Assembly (NCBI RefSeq): GCF_022539665.2
Contig: NC_081335.1
Span: 6,944,001-7,008,000 of the forward strand
Source: Daphnia carinata
Taxonomy: Eukaryota > Arthropoda > Branchiopoda > Diplostraca > Daphniidae
Length of the DNA: 64,000 nt
Direction: 5' to 3'
Part shown: piece by piece, positions 21,663 through 32,373 of the stretch
How positions within the stretch are numbered: position 1 is the stretch's first letter
Layout: each line of letters opens with the position of its first letter
Translations under genes and position numbers: made by a program
The notes under the pieces: model-generated
Told to the model about the DNA's origin: nothing
Databases searched by the model: none
Seen by the model: only the letters and a program-made list of their open reading frames with translations

Positions 21663-22880
21663 CGTTTCATTACAAACGTAAACTAATTTCCAAAAAGCCA
21701 TCTACACCATGTGAAATAACAGACGTAGAAACAACTGACATGGTTGTGGGAACCACAACTGGGCTGTCTAGGAAAAAGAAACAAGTAACCTGCATTGTGT
21801 TTACTGTGCTTACTAATGCTCTCAACTATATCAATATCAGATCCACTATTACATGATTCTGAATAACAATAAAGAAATCACGTTAACTGTGGAATTCTCC
21901 TGCCAAAAATTTGTCTGCTCAATGAGTACAATGGCTAATTCAGTTAACAACATGACAAGTTCACAATCACAAGTAAGTTGAACAGGCAAAACTTACCAAA
22001 ATTGTCTCATCAAATTGTCATTGTGTTCGTATTTGTTTAAATTTATAAGAACTAGAATTCATTTTGTGTTCTTCGAGTTTCCTTCGTATAACTTTTTTCC
22101 CTTTTTCATTTCTAACGGAAGCCTGGGATCCACAATTTTTGTCTTTCCATAAGCTCGTGACATCAGGTAGACATGAAGGATGTTTAGTCCGGAACGATAC
22201 TAGCAAAAAGTTTAAATTAAGTTATCAGTTGTCACTATTAAAAAGATGTTAAACTACCATGTTAATCCAGAAAGTCCTTAAGAAAATTAATATTAACCAA
22301 AGGTTTCCTACTCTTTGACCTCAAAATTGTGATGTTTTTAAAACATAGAAGCTGTTGCTTACAGATTCTTAAAAAACAGATTTGTTAAATAGTTCAATCA
22401 AAATGTCTGAAGAAACTTCGAAATATAATCACTTAACTAAGTTCATATTATACAAAAATCTGTAAAAAATTTAATTGGAGGCTCAGTTTATTTTAGAAGA
22501 TGTTATTTTAACTTTTAACCCAAACCACAAAACACACAGAAGCCTGCAGTAACCAAAGTGGCATAAAAAAAACAAAGTTGTCTGGTATTGAAGTAGAGAG
22601 GGAATTCGTCTGCTAACGATGAAAGGAGGAAATAAGCCGTTAGATGGTGCGCCGAAATTTGCCATGGCGGCTTTTCCTATTCCGTGTCCCATCTCCTTAT
22701 CTCTGCTCTTGGTCATCAATTTTGTTGTTATCAAACCAAGGTAAAAAAATGTTTCATTCTCATAAAAAAACCCAATTTCAAAATTATCATCTAAATCCTC
22801 GTTTCCTTTAGTTTAATCTAGAAGCTCACTGAAATCTAAAAGTTGGTGATAGTTGCCCCGTCGTTGGAAAACCTTGAAAG
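21663..22880. other. No recognised gene
   Basis: AT-rich sequence. A short minus-strand open stretch at 22,206-22,018 is rich in lysine and asparagine and resembles no family known to me. The remainder contains nothing I can support. Confidence 0.35.
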
Positions 22881-23236
22881 ATTGCAAATTATTATTAAAA
22901 TTTACAGTGTGATACATTTCTACCAGCAATACATATTGTTCCAACTTCCAAGTGCCCGTAAATAGCTTTAATAATGCCAAATTCACCACTTGGTCGAGAA
23001 ACTATTTTGCACAGCAAAAAGTGTTTCTTTTTTTGGTGGAATTACACTTTGATGGAACTAAGAGTAATCCGTGGTAAACTACGCATAGAAATTTCGCCAA
23101 TGGTATTACATGGAATGGAAAATTTTTCGGCAATTAGCCTACAATACTTTCTAGAAACCAGAAAATTTTTTTTTGGGGGGGGCTGCCACTTTAACGTTAA
23201 GGTATAATAAAGGGTTTTTATAAAATTTGAAAACAA
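22880..23236 (-). pseudogene. Possible transposase C-terminal relic
   Basis: On the minus strand PSGEFGIIKAIYG is followed by GTICIAGRNV. This resembles the short C-terminal segment (P-x-FG-x-I...) found after the catalytic part of CACTA-like transposases, as in EFGIVHKMAVKN at about 5,345 and 51,040 in this window. Frames upstream are broken. The assignment is tentative. Confidence 0.25.
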
Positions 23237-23250
23237 ATATAGATACTGTA

Positions 23251-24079
23251 CCCAGACAGCACACTTCCGTCTTTAAGACGACGTTTGTCCTAGTCAACGG
23301 GACTGTGCCTACCATATTAAAATCGCCCCAGAATGGTCCGAAAGGCGACCAATTCTGGTATTTATGACCGCCAAACCAGGGATAAAAAGGGCTTTTGTAG
23401 GTTTTTTGTACGGTGACGTGGGCCTAAAGACGTCTTTTGGTCGGGCCTAAGGACGTGTTTTATTGGGTCAATAAAAGTTTTTTGGCCGCTCGTAAATAAC
23501 GTTAGAGGCACAGTGAAAAAAAGAATTTTGTGGTTGGAATCGAACTCGGGTCTTCCACACTACAGTTAGATGCCCTTTCCACTGGCCCATTCTACAAAAG
23601 GTAAACGTAGTATTCCAAGCAGTACGAGTAAAAACATAGGAAAATACTTATTATGATATAATAATATAAAATATCTTGTGTATGATGTGTATGATTTGTT
23701 AATTTTTTAAGGAAATGAATTATTTTATATTTAAGTCCTATCATAACTAATGCTTGTTTTGAGCATTTCTTATGCTAAATTAATGTAAATATTTTCCTGA
23801 CTCCCTTTTTTCTAGCTTACACTTATTTCAATAGATTGATTCTCGTAAGCTATTTGATAAGGCATAAATCCGTCTTTTTCACAGGGTTTCGAACCGCGCA
23901 AAGTCGTGAAATATGCCTAGTTTGGGACCGATAAAAACGGTTTCTTTTTGTGCGCGTTGGGTTGCACGTTTTGGTGAAGAAGACCTAGTTTGGGCCTGAC
24001 AAAACCTGTCTTTTTTCGGTCCTATATAATGTTTTTAGGACGTTTCTTATCCCGGTAAAAACCAGGCGTTTTGTCTGGG
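23251..24079. mobile_element. Nonautonomous Q-family element (Q1)
   Basis: Starts CCCAGACAGC and ends TTTTGTCTGGG, the same ends as the 17.4-kb Q2 element at 28,486-45,891. Left and right arms carry repeated GGGCC..ATAAAA..GTCTTTTT words in opposite orientations, consistent with subterminal transposase-binding repeats. There is no coding capacity. The flanks (CTGTA left, TTTTA right) show no clear target duplication, so this copy may be rearranged. It contains a tRNA-like module at 23,531-23,597. Confidence 0.65.
23531..23597 (-). pseudogene. tRNA-like module in Q1
   Basis: On the minus strand there is an A box TGGGCCAGTGGAAAGGGCA, an anticodon-loop-like CTGTAGT and a near-consensus B box GAGTTCGATTCC. 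Just outside, TTTTGTAG and CCACAAAA can pair as an acceptor-like stem. It could be a degenerate tRNA gene or a tRNA-derived retroposon head. No tail or target duplication was identified. Confidence 0.55.
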
Positions 24080-24109
24080 TTTTAGACTATGTGTATTTTG
24101 GTTAAAAAG

Positions 24110-24291
24110 CCTGATTTCTGCCCAATAAAAGACGTCTTTTTCATAGCGTTTCGAACCGCGTAAGGGCGTGGAATATTCCTAGTTTGGGCACGATAAAAAC
24201 CGTTTCTTTTATTGCGCTTCGGACCGCAGGATTTGGCAAAGAAGAACCAGTCTGGGCCTGATAAAAGCTGTCTTTTTCCGGCCCTACATTA
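24110..24291. repeat. Truncated Q-family right arm
   Basis: Repeats the last 200 bp of Q1 (TTTCGAACCGCG, CCTAGTTTGGGC, GATAAAAGC.GTCTTTTTCCGG) in the same orientation. It stops at ACATTA, where the CACTG end of R4 begins. It is either a partial duplication of Q1 or a second Q copy cut by R4. Confidence 0.55.
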
Positions 24292-26295
24292 CACTGTAAA
24301 AAAAAGCCTCGATTTTCGGTTAAATTTGCACCTAAGTCAGACTCTGCCAGTTAGGTGAAAATATCACATAAAAAAAAATTTGGGGGAGGCTCCCTAAAAT
24401 TGGTAAAAGTCCTCCAAAAAGTGGTTAAAATGACACCTAGGTTAAACCACATATTTACCGGGAAATGAAATCAAATGACCCGTTCGTGTACTCGTTATTT
24501 ATATGAATATTTGAAATCATAGCTGTAAATCCAACTGAAAATGTTATTTATTGTTAATGTATCTTAGTTAACATATTAAGATGACAGAAAAGTATAGATT
24601 TCGAACTCTATGCAATTACAAACACAATGAAGAAGTCTTCATTTTATCCACCAATGCGGAAAGAGAATGAACAGATGCACAAGTATCAGTTGCTTTGTCC
24701 TTTACGCCTAAAACATAGGACTGAAGATACAACAATGCGCTTTGAACCTTACCGTTGTATTTAAAGTGGAAGACGTGATAGGTCGCCATTTATCTATTAA
24801 CAGCCTTTGCAGTTGTGTGGAATCTCACAAATGAATTACTCTCCAAAATGACGTGGATTGTCGATCCAATGTATAGGATGAATCGTGGTCCTTTTGTTTC
24901 TTGCTCGATGCAACTTGCTAGGTTAGCTGATTCCTAACAATTAAAACAATAGTCAGATAAAATTTTATTGGTCTCTTTACCAGTCTGTAAATCTATTTGA
25001 TTAAATTATCTTTCATCAGACAGACAGAGGAGATACAACGTAAAGTCCCTATATACAATATTTATATTTTTTAAGTCCATGGAAATGGCAAACAAAATAA
25101 ATTCTACTTACTAGTTTTGTGGCTTCTGAAGCACTTGTTCTTCTGTTGAAAAGACAGATGCTGCAGTTTCAATATTTCGCTCAAAGAATGTGGGCTTGTG
25201 TGACTACAAATGTTTTCTTAGCCCATCTCTGGTTGGATATCTTCTTTCACAACGAGTCAATCAATGTGCATCAAATGTACGATCACCTCAATGAACTGTC
25301 CTATAATGTGATAGCATTTCTATTTGTGTCCGTGTACGAACAGTGCAATTCACGACTACACATTGGATTACTAACGGCGAAGGGCAGCGAATATACATAG
25401 GGGAGGGTGGGCGCAATTGGAACACGCGGCAATTGAAACAAAAATTCTACCACTTAAAGTATGTAAGAGATTTTGTTTAAAAAATTTGAACTAACGGGAA
25501 TTAGGGTTCTACATTTTTAGAAAAAATTTGAGGCTTTAGAATTTAAAAGTTTTCGAATTATCCCAGAAAATTGTTTTTTGACTGTCCATTTGTTGTTTTT
25601 TTGCAGACAATTTTTTCGTTTTCACACTGAAAACGATGGAAAAAATCATTAAAAAAGGTCTCCAATCATTCGTCATTCATTAAGCTATAAGTTGATCACA
25701 TTAATTTTTTTCTAGCTTAACTTTATCACCTATAAAAATTAAAACTCCGAGAAGACCCATGGTCGGAGCAATTGGAACACCTTGTTCCAATGAATGAGTA
25801 TCCCTGATTCTGAGATATCGTCATTTTAGTTTTTTCGTAAAACGCGGGAGCTCTCTTATGGAAAACCCACGTTTCAATTGCCCAGACGCCCTGTTTCAAT
25901 TGCCGAGTAGAATTGGCAATTGAAACAACTTGGGGTACCTCCGGTTTTTTACTCATAGCACATATTAAACTTTGCCGAACCCACCCAAAAAAAATACTGT
26001 TATGTAGCTGAGATAACTGGCTACAAATTTATATATTTTTTACTTTACTTGGACGATTTTTGTAATCGTACGGAACAAAAATAAGTTTTGTGTTCCAACC
26101 ACGCCCACCCTCCCCTACTGTACTAATCGGAGGCAAACAGTGCTACACATTTAAATTCACGTATTAATATGGCATACCTGTATTTTCTACTTGAATTTCT
26201 ATGATGTAGCAAATCTGGAACTCACAAGAGTTAAAAGTCAGAGCACAATAGACGAACTATTTTTATGATGTCTGACCGTTTCAAGTTTCATGAAA
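24292..26295 (-). mobile_element. R-family element R4 (inverted, 3' part)
   Basis: The left end is CACTGTAAAAAAAAGCCTCG, matching the right ends of R2 and R3 in inverted orientation. Reading leftward, it matches 45,900-47,145 of R2: the zinc-finger-like first exon, the ANLASC/TIHL region and the C-terminal region. It is interrupted by a 716-bp MITE. Homology to R2 stops near the GTTTTCATGAAAC word, so the 5' end is lost or joined to another sequence. Confidence 0.6.
25400..26115. mobile_element. 716-bp Tigger-type MITE, copy 1
   Basis: Begins GGGGAGGGTGGGCGCAATTGG and ends CCAACCACGCCCACCCTCCCC, with TA on both sides (25,398-25,399 and 26,116-26,117). R2 has the empty site at about 46,036 (ACAGTATGTATATTCG). 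The second copy at 57,290-58,005 has exactly the same length in the opposite orientation. Internal CAATTGAAAC/GTTTCAATTG words recur several times. The ends and subterminal words match the pogo/Tigger element at 17,097, so that family probably mobilised it. Confidence 0.8.
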
Positions 26296-26299
26296 ACAT

Positions 26300-27550
26300 T
26301 TTCAAGAAAGCCAGTAAAAGTAGAAATCAGATTTCTAGTTAGATAATTTTCAAGTTATTTTCTAAATAGAAAACTGCATTTGGCTTTTGAACGCTTGATT
26401 TTGTGTTTTGTTTAGATATTGTTTTTACTCATACCATGGGCGTGCCTCGCGTCAACCAATAACTAATTTCGTTTCTGTGAATTTAGCAGATGAATGTTCT
26501 GGCTGTCTGAAGGAAACTCATGTGTTCCATTATAAAAAAATCAAATCATTGGTTTCCTTTTCTTCGTATTTGTGAAATTCCCTTTAATTTGGTAATATGG
26601 CGCGACAAAATGAGATCAAAAGCCCAAGGGAACTTTGGTCGGAGATTACAACTGATCGGATATAATTAAATTAATAAATAATAAATTAATTATAATTGGT
26701 AGGAGCTATTAAAACTTGATCGATTAATGTCAAATACGCCTTTTTTTGTTTTTTTTCTTCAAAAGGTATTACTTACCTTAGGTCAAACCATTAAACATTT
26801 GCAACAAGGTATACTATGCAAAAAATATATACACTTGTTATGAAGTTAATTGAATCACGGTGAAATCGGAAAATTTAACGCAGTTTTTCGCCTAAAATAG
26901 AATAAGCTTATTATTTATTTGTTTATTTATTTATTATTATTAATTTGTCATCGGTAATCACTATCCTCACTTGTTGTTTCACTATTGTCAATATTTCTCA
27001 AATCAATCATCAATTCATCCAACCAGTCCGGATCATAGCCTAATGGTGATTCACTATATGTACTACTTTGCATGTTTATTGTAAATTCGTCTGCAATTTT
27101 TTTGCTTAACGGTGCAATCACGCAAAATTAGCATTATTTAAATACGACTTTGGGTCTTAAATCCAACAATTTGTTGGCTTGACAAATGGCAAAATTCAAG
27201 TACAAAAAACTCAAAAGTCAGCTGTAGAATGAACTTGACTTCCAAATTGTATTTTCAGAATTGTACTTTTAAAGAAAAGTACGAAAAACCATAAGTCAAG
27301 TACAAAACTTGACTTAAATCGACCTTAGTCAAGCCAGTGAAAGTAGAAATCGAATTTCAAGCTAGATAATTTTCAAGTAATATTCTCAATAGAAAACTGC
27401 ACTTTACTTTTGAACCCTTGACTTTTTGTTTCGTTTAGTTACTGACTTTACTTGTATCGCGTCAACCAATAGCTAGTTTAGTTTCAGTGAATTTAGCAGA
27501 CGAATGTTCAACCTGTCTGAAGGAAAACTCATGTGTGCGAACAACCTTAA
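26300..27550. other. AT-rich spacer with a direct repeat
   Basis: 26,308-26,530 and 27,335-27,545 match each other in the same orientation: AAGCCAGT.AAAGTAGAAATC, GATAATTTTCAAGT, AGAAAACTGCA, CGTCAACCAATA and GTCTGAAGGAAA. Between them is very AT-rich sequence including TATTTATTTATT runs near 26,910-26,935. No gene is supported. Confidence 0.45.
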
Positions 27551-27599
27551 GATAAAGCGGTTTTCGCAATCATATCAGCCACCAGCAAAGAAAAAATGT

Positions 27600-28233
27600 G
27601 TAAAACCTGTGTTAAAAAAAAAAGGAATACCATCTTCCGTGCCACTGCCTGCCTGCCTCCCTAAACATTACTAGAGCGCTTTAGTCTAGACATCCAACAG
27701 AAGTTGGGTGATCTAAAAGCAGTGTTAATGGCCAAAGAACATTAGCTTTACTTCGTGAAGCGGCCAATTCTATTCAACTTTACAGTCCCAAGCCGTCAGG
27801 GTTTGAAATGAATAACATCGTGGCACAAAGCTTGGTGAACTGTCTACATTCATCTACACTTTCAACTGTTGAAGCAAAACACGTAAGTATTCCAGTGTAT
27901 AATTGTATTGTCTCATTAAGCATCTTTTTTTTTATGTAGAGAAACTCGATTTATAAATTGAAAAGGATCGTGGAAAGAAGGCGGACAGAAACTCGCATCA
28001 GTGAGGTATAAGCTAAACATGATGTGGGCCATTATGTTAAATGAAATAATTCCGGTCCTACCAAATACCCTCACATGACAATAGGAAAATTTGTGCGAAT
28101 TGGTTTTAGATAACAGCGATGACATATCTTACGGTTAAAAAAGTAACCAAGATGTTAGAGATTTATGAAAACGGAACGCCCTCTTATAGTACTGCAGTGG
28201 ACAATCTCGTCAAACTTACTTTCTCCATCTGAA
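27600..28233 (+). pseudogene. SAMD3-like gene of R1, 5' part
   Basis: Matches the R3 gene through the exon ending in EAKH with a GTAAGT donor (about 27,880-27,890), the next exon with the IYKLKRIVERR-like stretch, and the VDNLVKLTF region just before the break at 28,233. It carries stops, for example inside the first exon, and is non-functional. Its continuation (KWISESGRI) is at 47,150-47,230. Confidence 0.5.
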
Positions 28234-28977
28234 CACTGTTAAAAATACGTACTTTTTTCGGAAATTTACCTCCTCTAAAATCGGTAATTTTATTTAAAAA
28301 CGTAAAAAATATGGTGAATTTTCACCCGAAAAATACATTGTGGGTTTTGCACACCAGATAACGGGGTTGACGCACCAGAAAATGGTGTTAAATAACTAAA
28401 AAACGAAGTTGTTACCCCGAAAGGTGGCGCTGTTAATTGTTTATGTTTTCATGAAACTTGAAAAGGCCAGACATCATAAAAATATCCCAGACAGCACCGT
28501 TCCGTCTTTAAGACGTCTTTTTTCCTAGTGAACGGGACGGTGCCTACCGTATTGAAAACGTCCCAGAATGAGCCGAAAGTCGACCAATTCTGGTATTTAT
28601 GACCGCCAAACCTGGGTTATAAACGGGCTTTTGTAGTGTTCTTATACGGTGACGTAGTCCTAAAGACGTCTTTTGGTTGGGGCAATAAACGTCTTTTTTC
28701 GGTATTTCTGGTCCCAAACAGGGTTTATTTATGGAACAAAAATAGGCCTTTTCTTATTTGATTGATTTTTTGACGGATTTCACAATAAAAAAATAGATGA
28801 GCAATCGAAATACAAAACGAAATTCTTGTTTATTTGGATACAATTACTGGATTGTTGCTTACGTTACCAACATAACAATACGGCAATAACAGAACATGCA
28901 TAGATAGAGTGACAGTGGAATTTACGATAAATAACTATAAACGCGATGTAGCAACATGATCACATATGGGATGGATC

Positions 28978-30284
28978 TAGTTTTCCAAAGACGAATTATC
29001 ATCTTCGCCATCAGTGTCGTCGTCGGTGCCGATTTTTTGAGGAGCTGTCTTGAGCCATCTCCCAATTTTAACTGCAATTTGTTGTTCAGTCAGTCGTATA
29101 TTACGAGTTGCGCGTATACTTTCTAAAAATGACAATAGAATATAAATGTATTATGTAACTCAAATGAAAACATATGTATATTAGAGCTAATACCAATAGC
29201 TAATGCTGCAACGGCTGTGGCGGAAAAACCCCTTTTCTCTCCATTTTGTCCTTTAAAACAAAACTGCGATGCCACGCTATAATTCATAAGCTTGTGGAGC
29301 ACTTTTCCAACAATGCGGTGCTCCGTGCCTCCCACCCCAATTACGTACGACTTCTACAAATGAATTCCAATGAATCATTTAATGCTACAATGCTACACAT
29401 TTAAATAAATCAATATAAATTATTTACTACTTACCAATTTCAATCTTTTAGTTTTATTCTCTCGAATGGTGAGATTCAGACGATCAAGGACTTCACTGGC
29501 AAATTAAGGTCATTTTTTATTCCTAGTTGTTCAGAATCAGGGGGTACTATATTATTCATAATAACGGAAAGCGTATTTTGCATGTCCGCTTGAGCAGCCT
29601 TAATTTGCTCCTGGCTGCGGAGTATTCGGAAATTGGTTTGCAGTAACTCGTCGATTTTTGTTGAATGATAAGGAACCGTTTGAGACAGCTCCATCGGGTT
29701 CGCAGGCACAGCTGGAATTTTAATGAAACTACTAAATTAACTATAGAAATGGCAATGTATTAAATTATTACCTGGTGGCGCAGTATTTCTTGCGTACGGC
29801 AAGTCATGAGTAATGGCCCTCTGAAGAGGTGGGAATGGAGGAGCTGGCGGAATACTTGGGAGAGCGTCCGCAGAATTCTCATTTTCTTTGGTTCCACCAT
29901 GATCGTCTTCAGACGAAAGTAATTCTGGGAGCCCCGTAAAACTGGCATCTGACGATGCGCCATTGAGCCAGTCGTCATTCATAGCTTCTTCTGCGGCAGG
30001 GCTCGGGGACGGCGGTAAAATACGTTCAGTGGTAAATGCGGTAACAGTAGCAGCAGTACCATCACCGGTCACAGATACAATAGCACCGGTGGAAGGACCG
30101 GGAACAGGGGTCGATGATGCATTAGCACCAACAGAAATTCAGCTGGATGTTGCAGCAGCCGATTTGCGTTTTTTGGCTTCGCTTCTGCCACCCTTTCCTC
30201 TTTTCCTTTTTCTCTCTAAGTCGGTGCTGACAACTGTCTCACCAGCAAGTACGTTTTTAAGTTTATCCTGTGCCCCTTTGTATG
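28978..30284 (-). pseudogene. DUF4806-like gene, 3' exons (Q2)
   Basis: Downstream of the BEL insertion the gene resumes with TYKGAQDKLKNVL and a basic run (ERKRKRGKGGRSEAKKRK, a likely nuclear localisation signal) that ends at a stop near 30,139. An acidic, proline-rich exon follows (30,072-29,737), then a coiled-coil-like exon (29,709-29,476, with EQIKAAQADMQN). The end is a C-terminal domain at 29,335-28,978 with VASQFCFKGQNGEKRGFS, ATAVAALAI, a clean ~110-bp intron (GTATTAG...TTTTTAG) and then RLTEQQIAVKIGRWLK. The last domain matches the pattern of DUF4806 C-termini (VASQF-WKG...KRAF...W). Its function in the transposon is unknown. It is broken by a stop and the retrotransposon. Confidence 0.5.
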
Positions 30285-30625
30285 TGTTGCGTATCTCGAG
30301 AGAGAATGGCAATAGCTTAAAGACTGGCAGTCTTAAAGCCCCTAGTTCCCTGTCTTGTCAAATGAAAAAACTGACGAAGGTTTAAATGCTTCATTAAACA
30401 GAAATAAGGGACACTTCGTTGGACAAGAGGGGGTTTTCCGACAGCTCTGTGTCGATCAAAAGGGACTAAAAGAAGCCTCAAAACAGACTGAATAGACTGC
30501 AAAAGACACTGACGAGATCGAACCACATGTGCCTCCAAGAAGACACAAAAGGGGAAACAAAAGAAAGTCGAACAAGTACAGGAGCCCTCTAGGGGGTTTT
30601 CCCTTTTCCAATCAAATCGGTGACA
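30285..30625 (-). repeat. Outer BEL/Pao 3' LTR
   Basis: 341 bp beginning TGTTGCGTATC and ending ATCGGTGACA (plus-strand reading). The last ~170 bp match the other LTR closely (GGGACTAAAAGAAGCCTCAA through CCCTCTAGGGGGTTTT). The first ~140 bp have no counterpart in the 5' LTR. Confidence 0.75.
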
Positions 30626-30741
30626 GCGGGCCCTTGTTTGTCACTTCGACAAACAACATTTAGTTGCGGAAACAAAACATAGCATGGAGAACAAAGAAGA
30701 ACTTCTAGATTCTAAATGCGGGGGGTCGACCACAAATCGCG

Positions 30742-31413
30742 TTATTGCTCGCTCTGACGAGTGACAAAGTTTGCTCGACAAGGCAATTGATGATGAGGGA
30801 AGCTGTTGCAGCAGAAGCAATGTCGGACGTGATTGCAGCTGGCTCCGACATGCTTCTTTTCCCCGATGAAATCTCCCCTCTCCCAGCAGCGGAAACATAA
30901 AGAGCGCCGGGCGATCAATTGTGTCCGTTCAGTGGCCGTCATTTTCCCGATGAAGACCTCGCACTGGTCGACGTTGTGTGGAGGCACCAATTCTACGTGG
31001 TCCACGAAGCACGGTACCGACGGGGTAAAACGTGGAGCGGCTACAGCGGGTAGTGGAAGCGTGGGAGTGGAGTGTGGACAATCTTGCCTCGGGGAATAGC
31101 GTGGTGGGACGATCGTCATAAGTTCTTCGCAGAGCAGCTTGATCCTGGAATTTCGACTGGAAATTATTGTACATATAGTTTGCTGCACAGCACTGGCGTC
31201 TAAGGGATTATAAGTCAACAATGTTATGGCCCTTTTTTCTTCGCATTCGAAGCTTTGAATCACGTCTTTAAGCTGGGACAATAGCTTCCTTTGGCGATCG
31301 TCGATCTCTGTAATGCCCACTATTTTCATTGTTGTTTTTGATGGATGATGGTCACTGGCACTTAGTTCGACACAAGTTGACACAGTTTGAAACACTAAGA
31401 AGAGTTGAGACAC
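30742..31413 (-). CDS. Extra ORF between integrase and 3' LTR (zinc-knuckle-like)
   Basis: An open frame of 223 codons overlaps the integrase tail. A later Met (31,332, MKIVGITEI) is a plausible alternative start. The N-terminal half is helical and charged (DDRQRKLLSQLKDVIQSF), and a proline/threonine-rich linker follows. The C-terminal part is Cys/His-rich: LCFRCWERG, then a Cys-His pair and HCFCCNSFPHHQLPC. This recalls the paired zinc knuckles of BEL/Pao Gag proteins, including the typical terminal 'HH.LLH/HH.LPC' step. An envelope-type protein is not indicated: no signal peptide or membrane segment is visible. It may be a Gag-derived accessory ORF or a captured fragment of another element. 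It is intact, unlike the rest of this element. Confidence 0.5.
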   Translation of the reverse strand: MSQLFLVFQTVSTCVELSASDHHPSKTTMKIVGITEIDDRQRKLLSQLKDVIQSFECEEKRAITLLTYNPLDASAVQQTICTIISSRNSRIKLLCEELMTIVPPRYSPRQDCPHSTPTLPLPAVAAPRFTPSVPCFVDHVELVPPHNVDQCEVFIGKMTATERTQLIARRSLCFRCWERGDFIGEKKHVGASCNHVRHCFCCNSFPHHQLPCRANFVTRQSEQ

Positions 31414-32373
31414 TTGAGAGGGCGACTAGCACTGCTGACTGAAATTTTCACTTTAGCTACGCGTACGACATTATCAGACATGCTAGGTAAAATTTCGACT
31501 ACCTTTCCCAATGGCCACTGCCCCCGAGGAGTTAATGGACACGACAACGAGTACAATGTCGTTCACTTCGATGTTTTTGTGGCTCTTGGCCCATTTTTTC
31601 CTTTCGATGAGGTACGGCAGACATTCGGTGATCCATCTTTTCCAATAGTGATTGACAATGAGCTGACTTTGCATGAACTGGTTTTTTGAGATGCTCATGT
31701 TACCAAGATCGACGAATGCCAGCGGGATGTACGGCATTGGTCTTGCGTGTAAAAAATGGTTTGGAGTGAGAAGGTCGGGATCTTCAGAGTTTACGCTGAG
31801 ATAAGTTACCGGTCGAGCATTAAGTAATGCCCCGATCTCAGCCACAACAGTATTTAAGACTTGGTCACTTACGACACTGTTTCCGAGGGTCACTTTCATG
31901 GCTCTTTTGCACGATTGCACGAGCCTCTCCCAAACTCCCCCGAAGTGAGGTCCACTTGGCGGAGAAAAACGCCACTCGATGTGTCGGCAAGTGAATTGTG
32001 CTTCCAGGTAGTCTTTGCTATTGTGTAATTCTTCGACTGCCTCGTTCAGCTCCTTTTCTCCAGCTACAAAATTTGTGCCGTTGTCACTATACACAACGAC
32101 TGGCTTTCCCCTTATGCTGGAGAATCGAGAAAAGGCCAATAAAAATGCCTCGGCAATGTGGCTGGCAGTCACTTCTAGATGGACTGCTCGAGTTGTGAGA
32201 CACGTAAAAAGACAAATCCATCTTTTCTCGTGCCTTCGCCCTCTTCCTCCTACTTTGACAGTTAGAGGTCCAAAGTAGTCGACTCCTGTATGGGCGAATG
32301 GAGGCAAGAAAGGCGTTATACGATGAACTGGGAGCTGTGCCATAAGCGGCGCGACTTGTTGTACGTTTCTTCG
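31395..32373 (-). pseudogene. Integrase core and C-terminus of outer BEL/Pao
   Basis: The integrase catalytic triad is visible. The first Asp is in GVDYFGPLTV, the second in VVYSDNGTNF, and the Glu in GPHFGGVWERLV, followed by the typical ALLNARPVTYLS region. The core frame runs to 31,483, but the expected C-terminal tail (GK-VVEILP..., VRVAKVKI) continues in another frame to a stop at about 31,395. A one-base frameshift therefore lies near 31,508-31,513 in a short A/G run. The core is in the same frame as the upstream RT polypeptide and is separated from it only by the TAG at 32,374-32,376. Confidence 0.8.

Noticed and set aside
25726-25956. 76-codon ORF conserved identically in two places
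   Set aside because: Identity is explained by the two copies of the 716-bp MITE. The ORF overlaps subterminal repeats and is not a gene.
26640-26700. AT-rich near-palindrome
   Set aside because: Composition alone can produce it, and the arms are not a clean inverted repeat.
29963-30385. 140-codon plus-strand ORF rich in serine and leucine
   Set aside because: It overlaps, in antisense, the basic and proline-rich exons of the DUF4806-like gene and the LTR boundary; no independent support.
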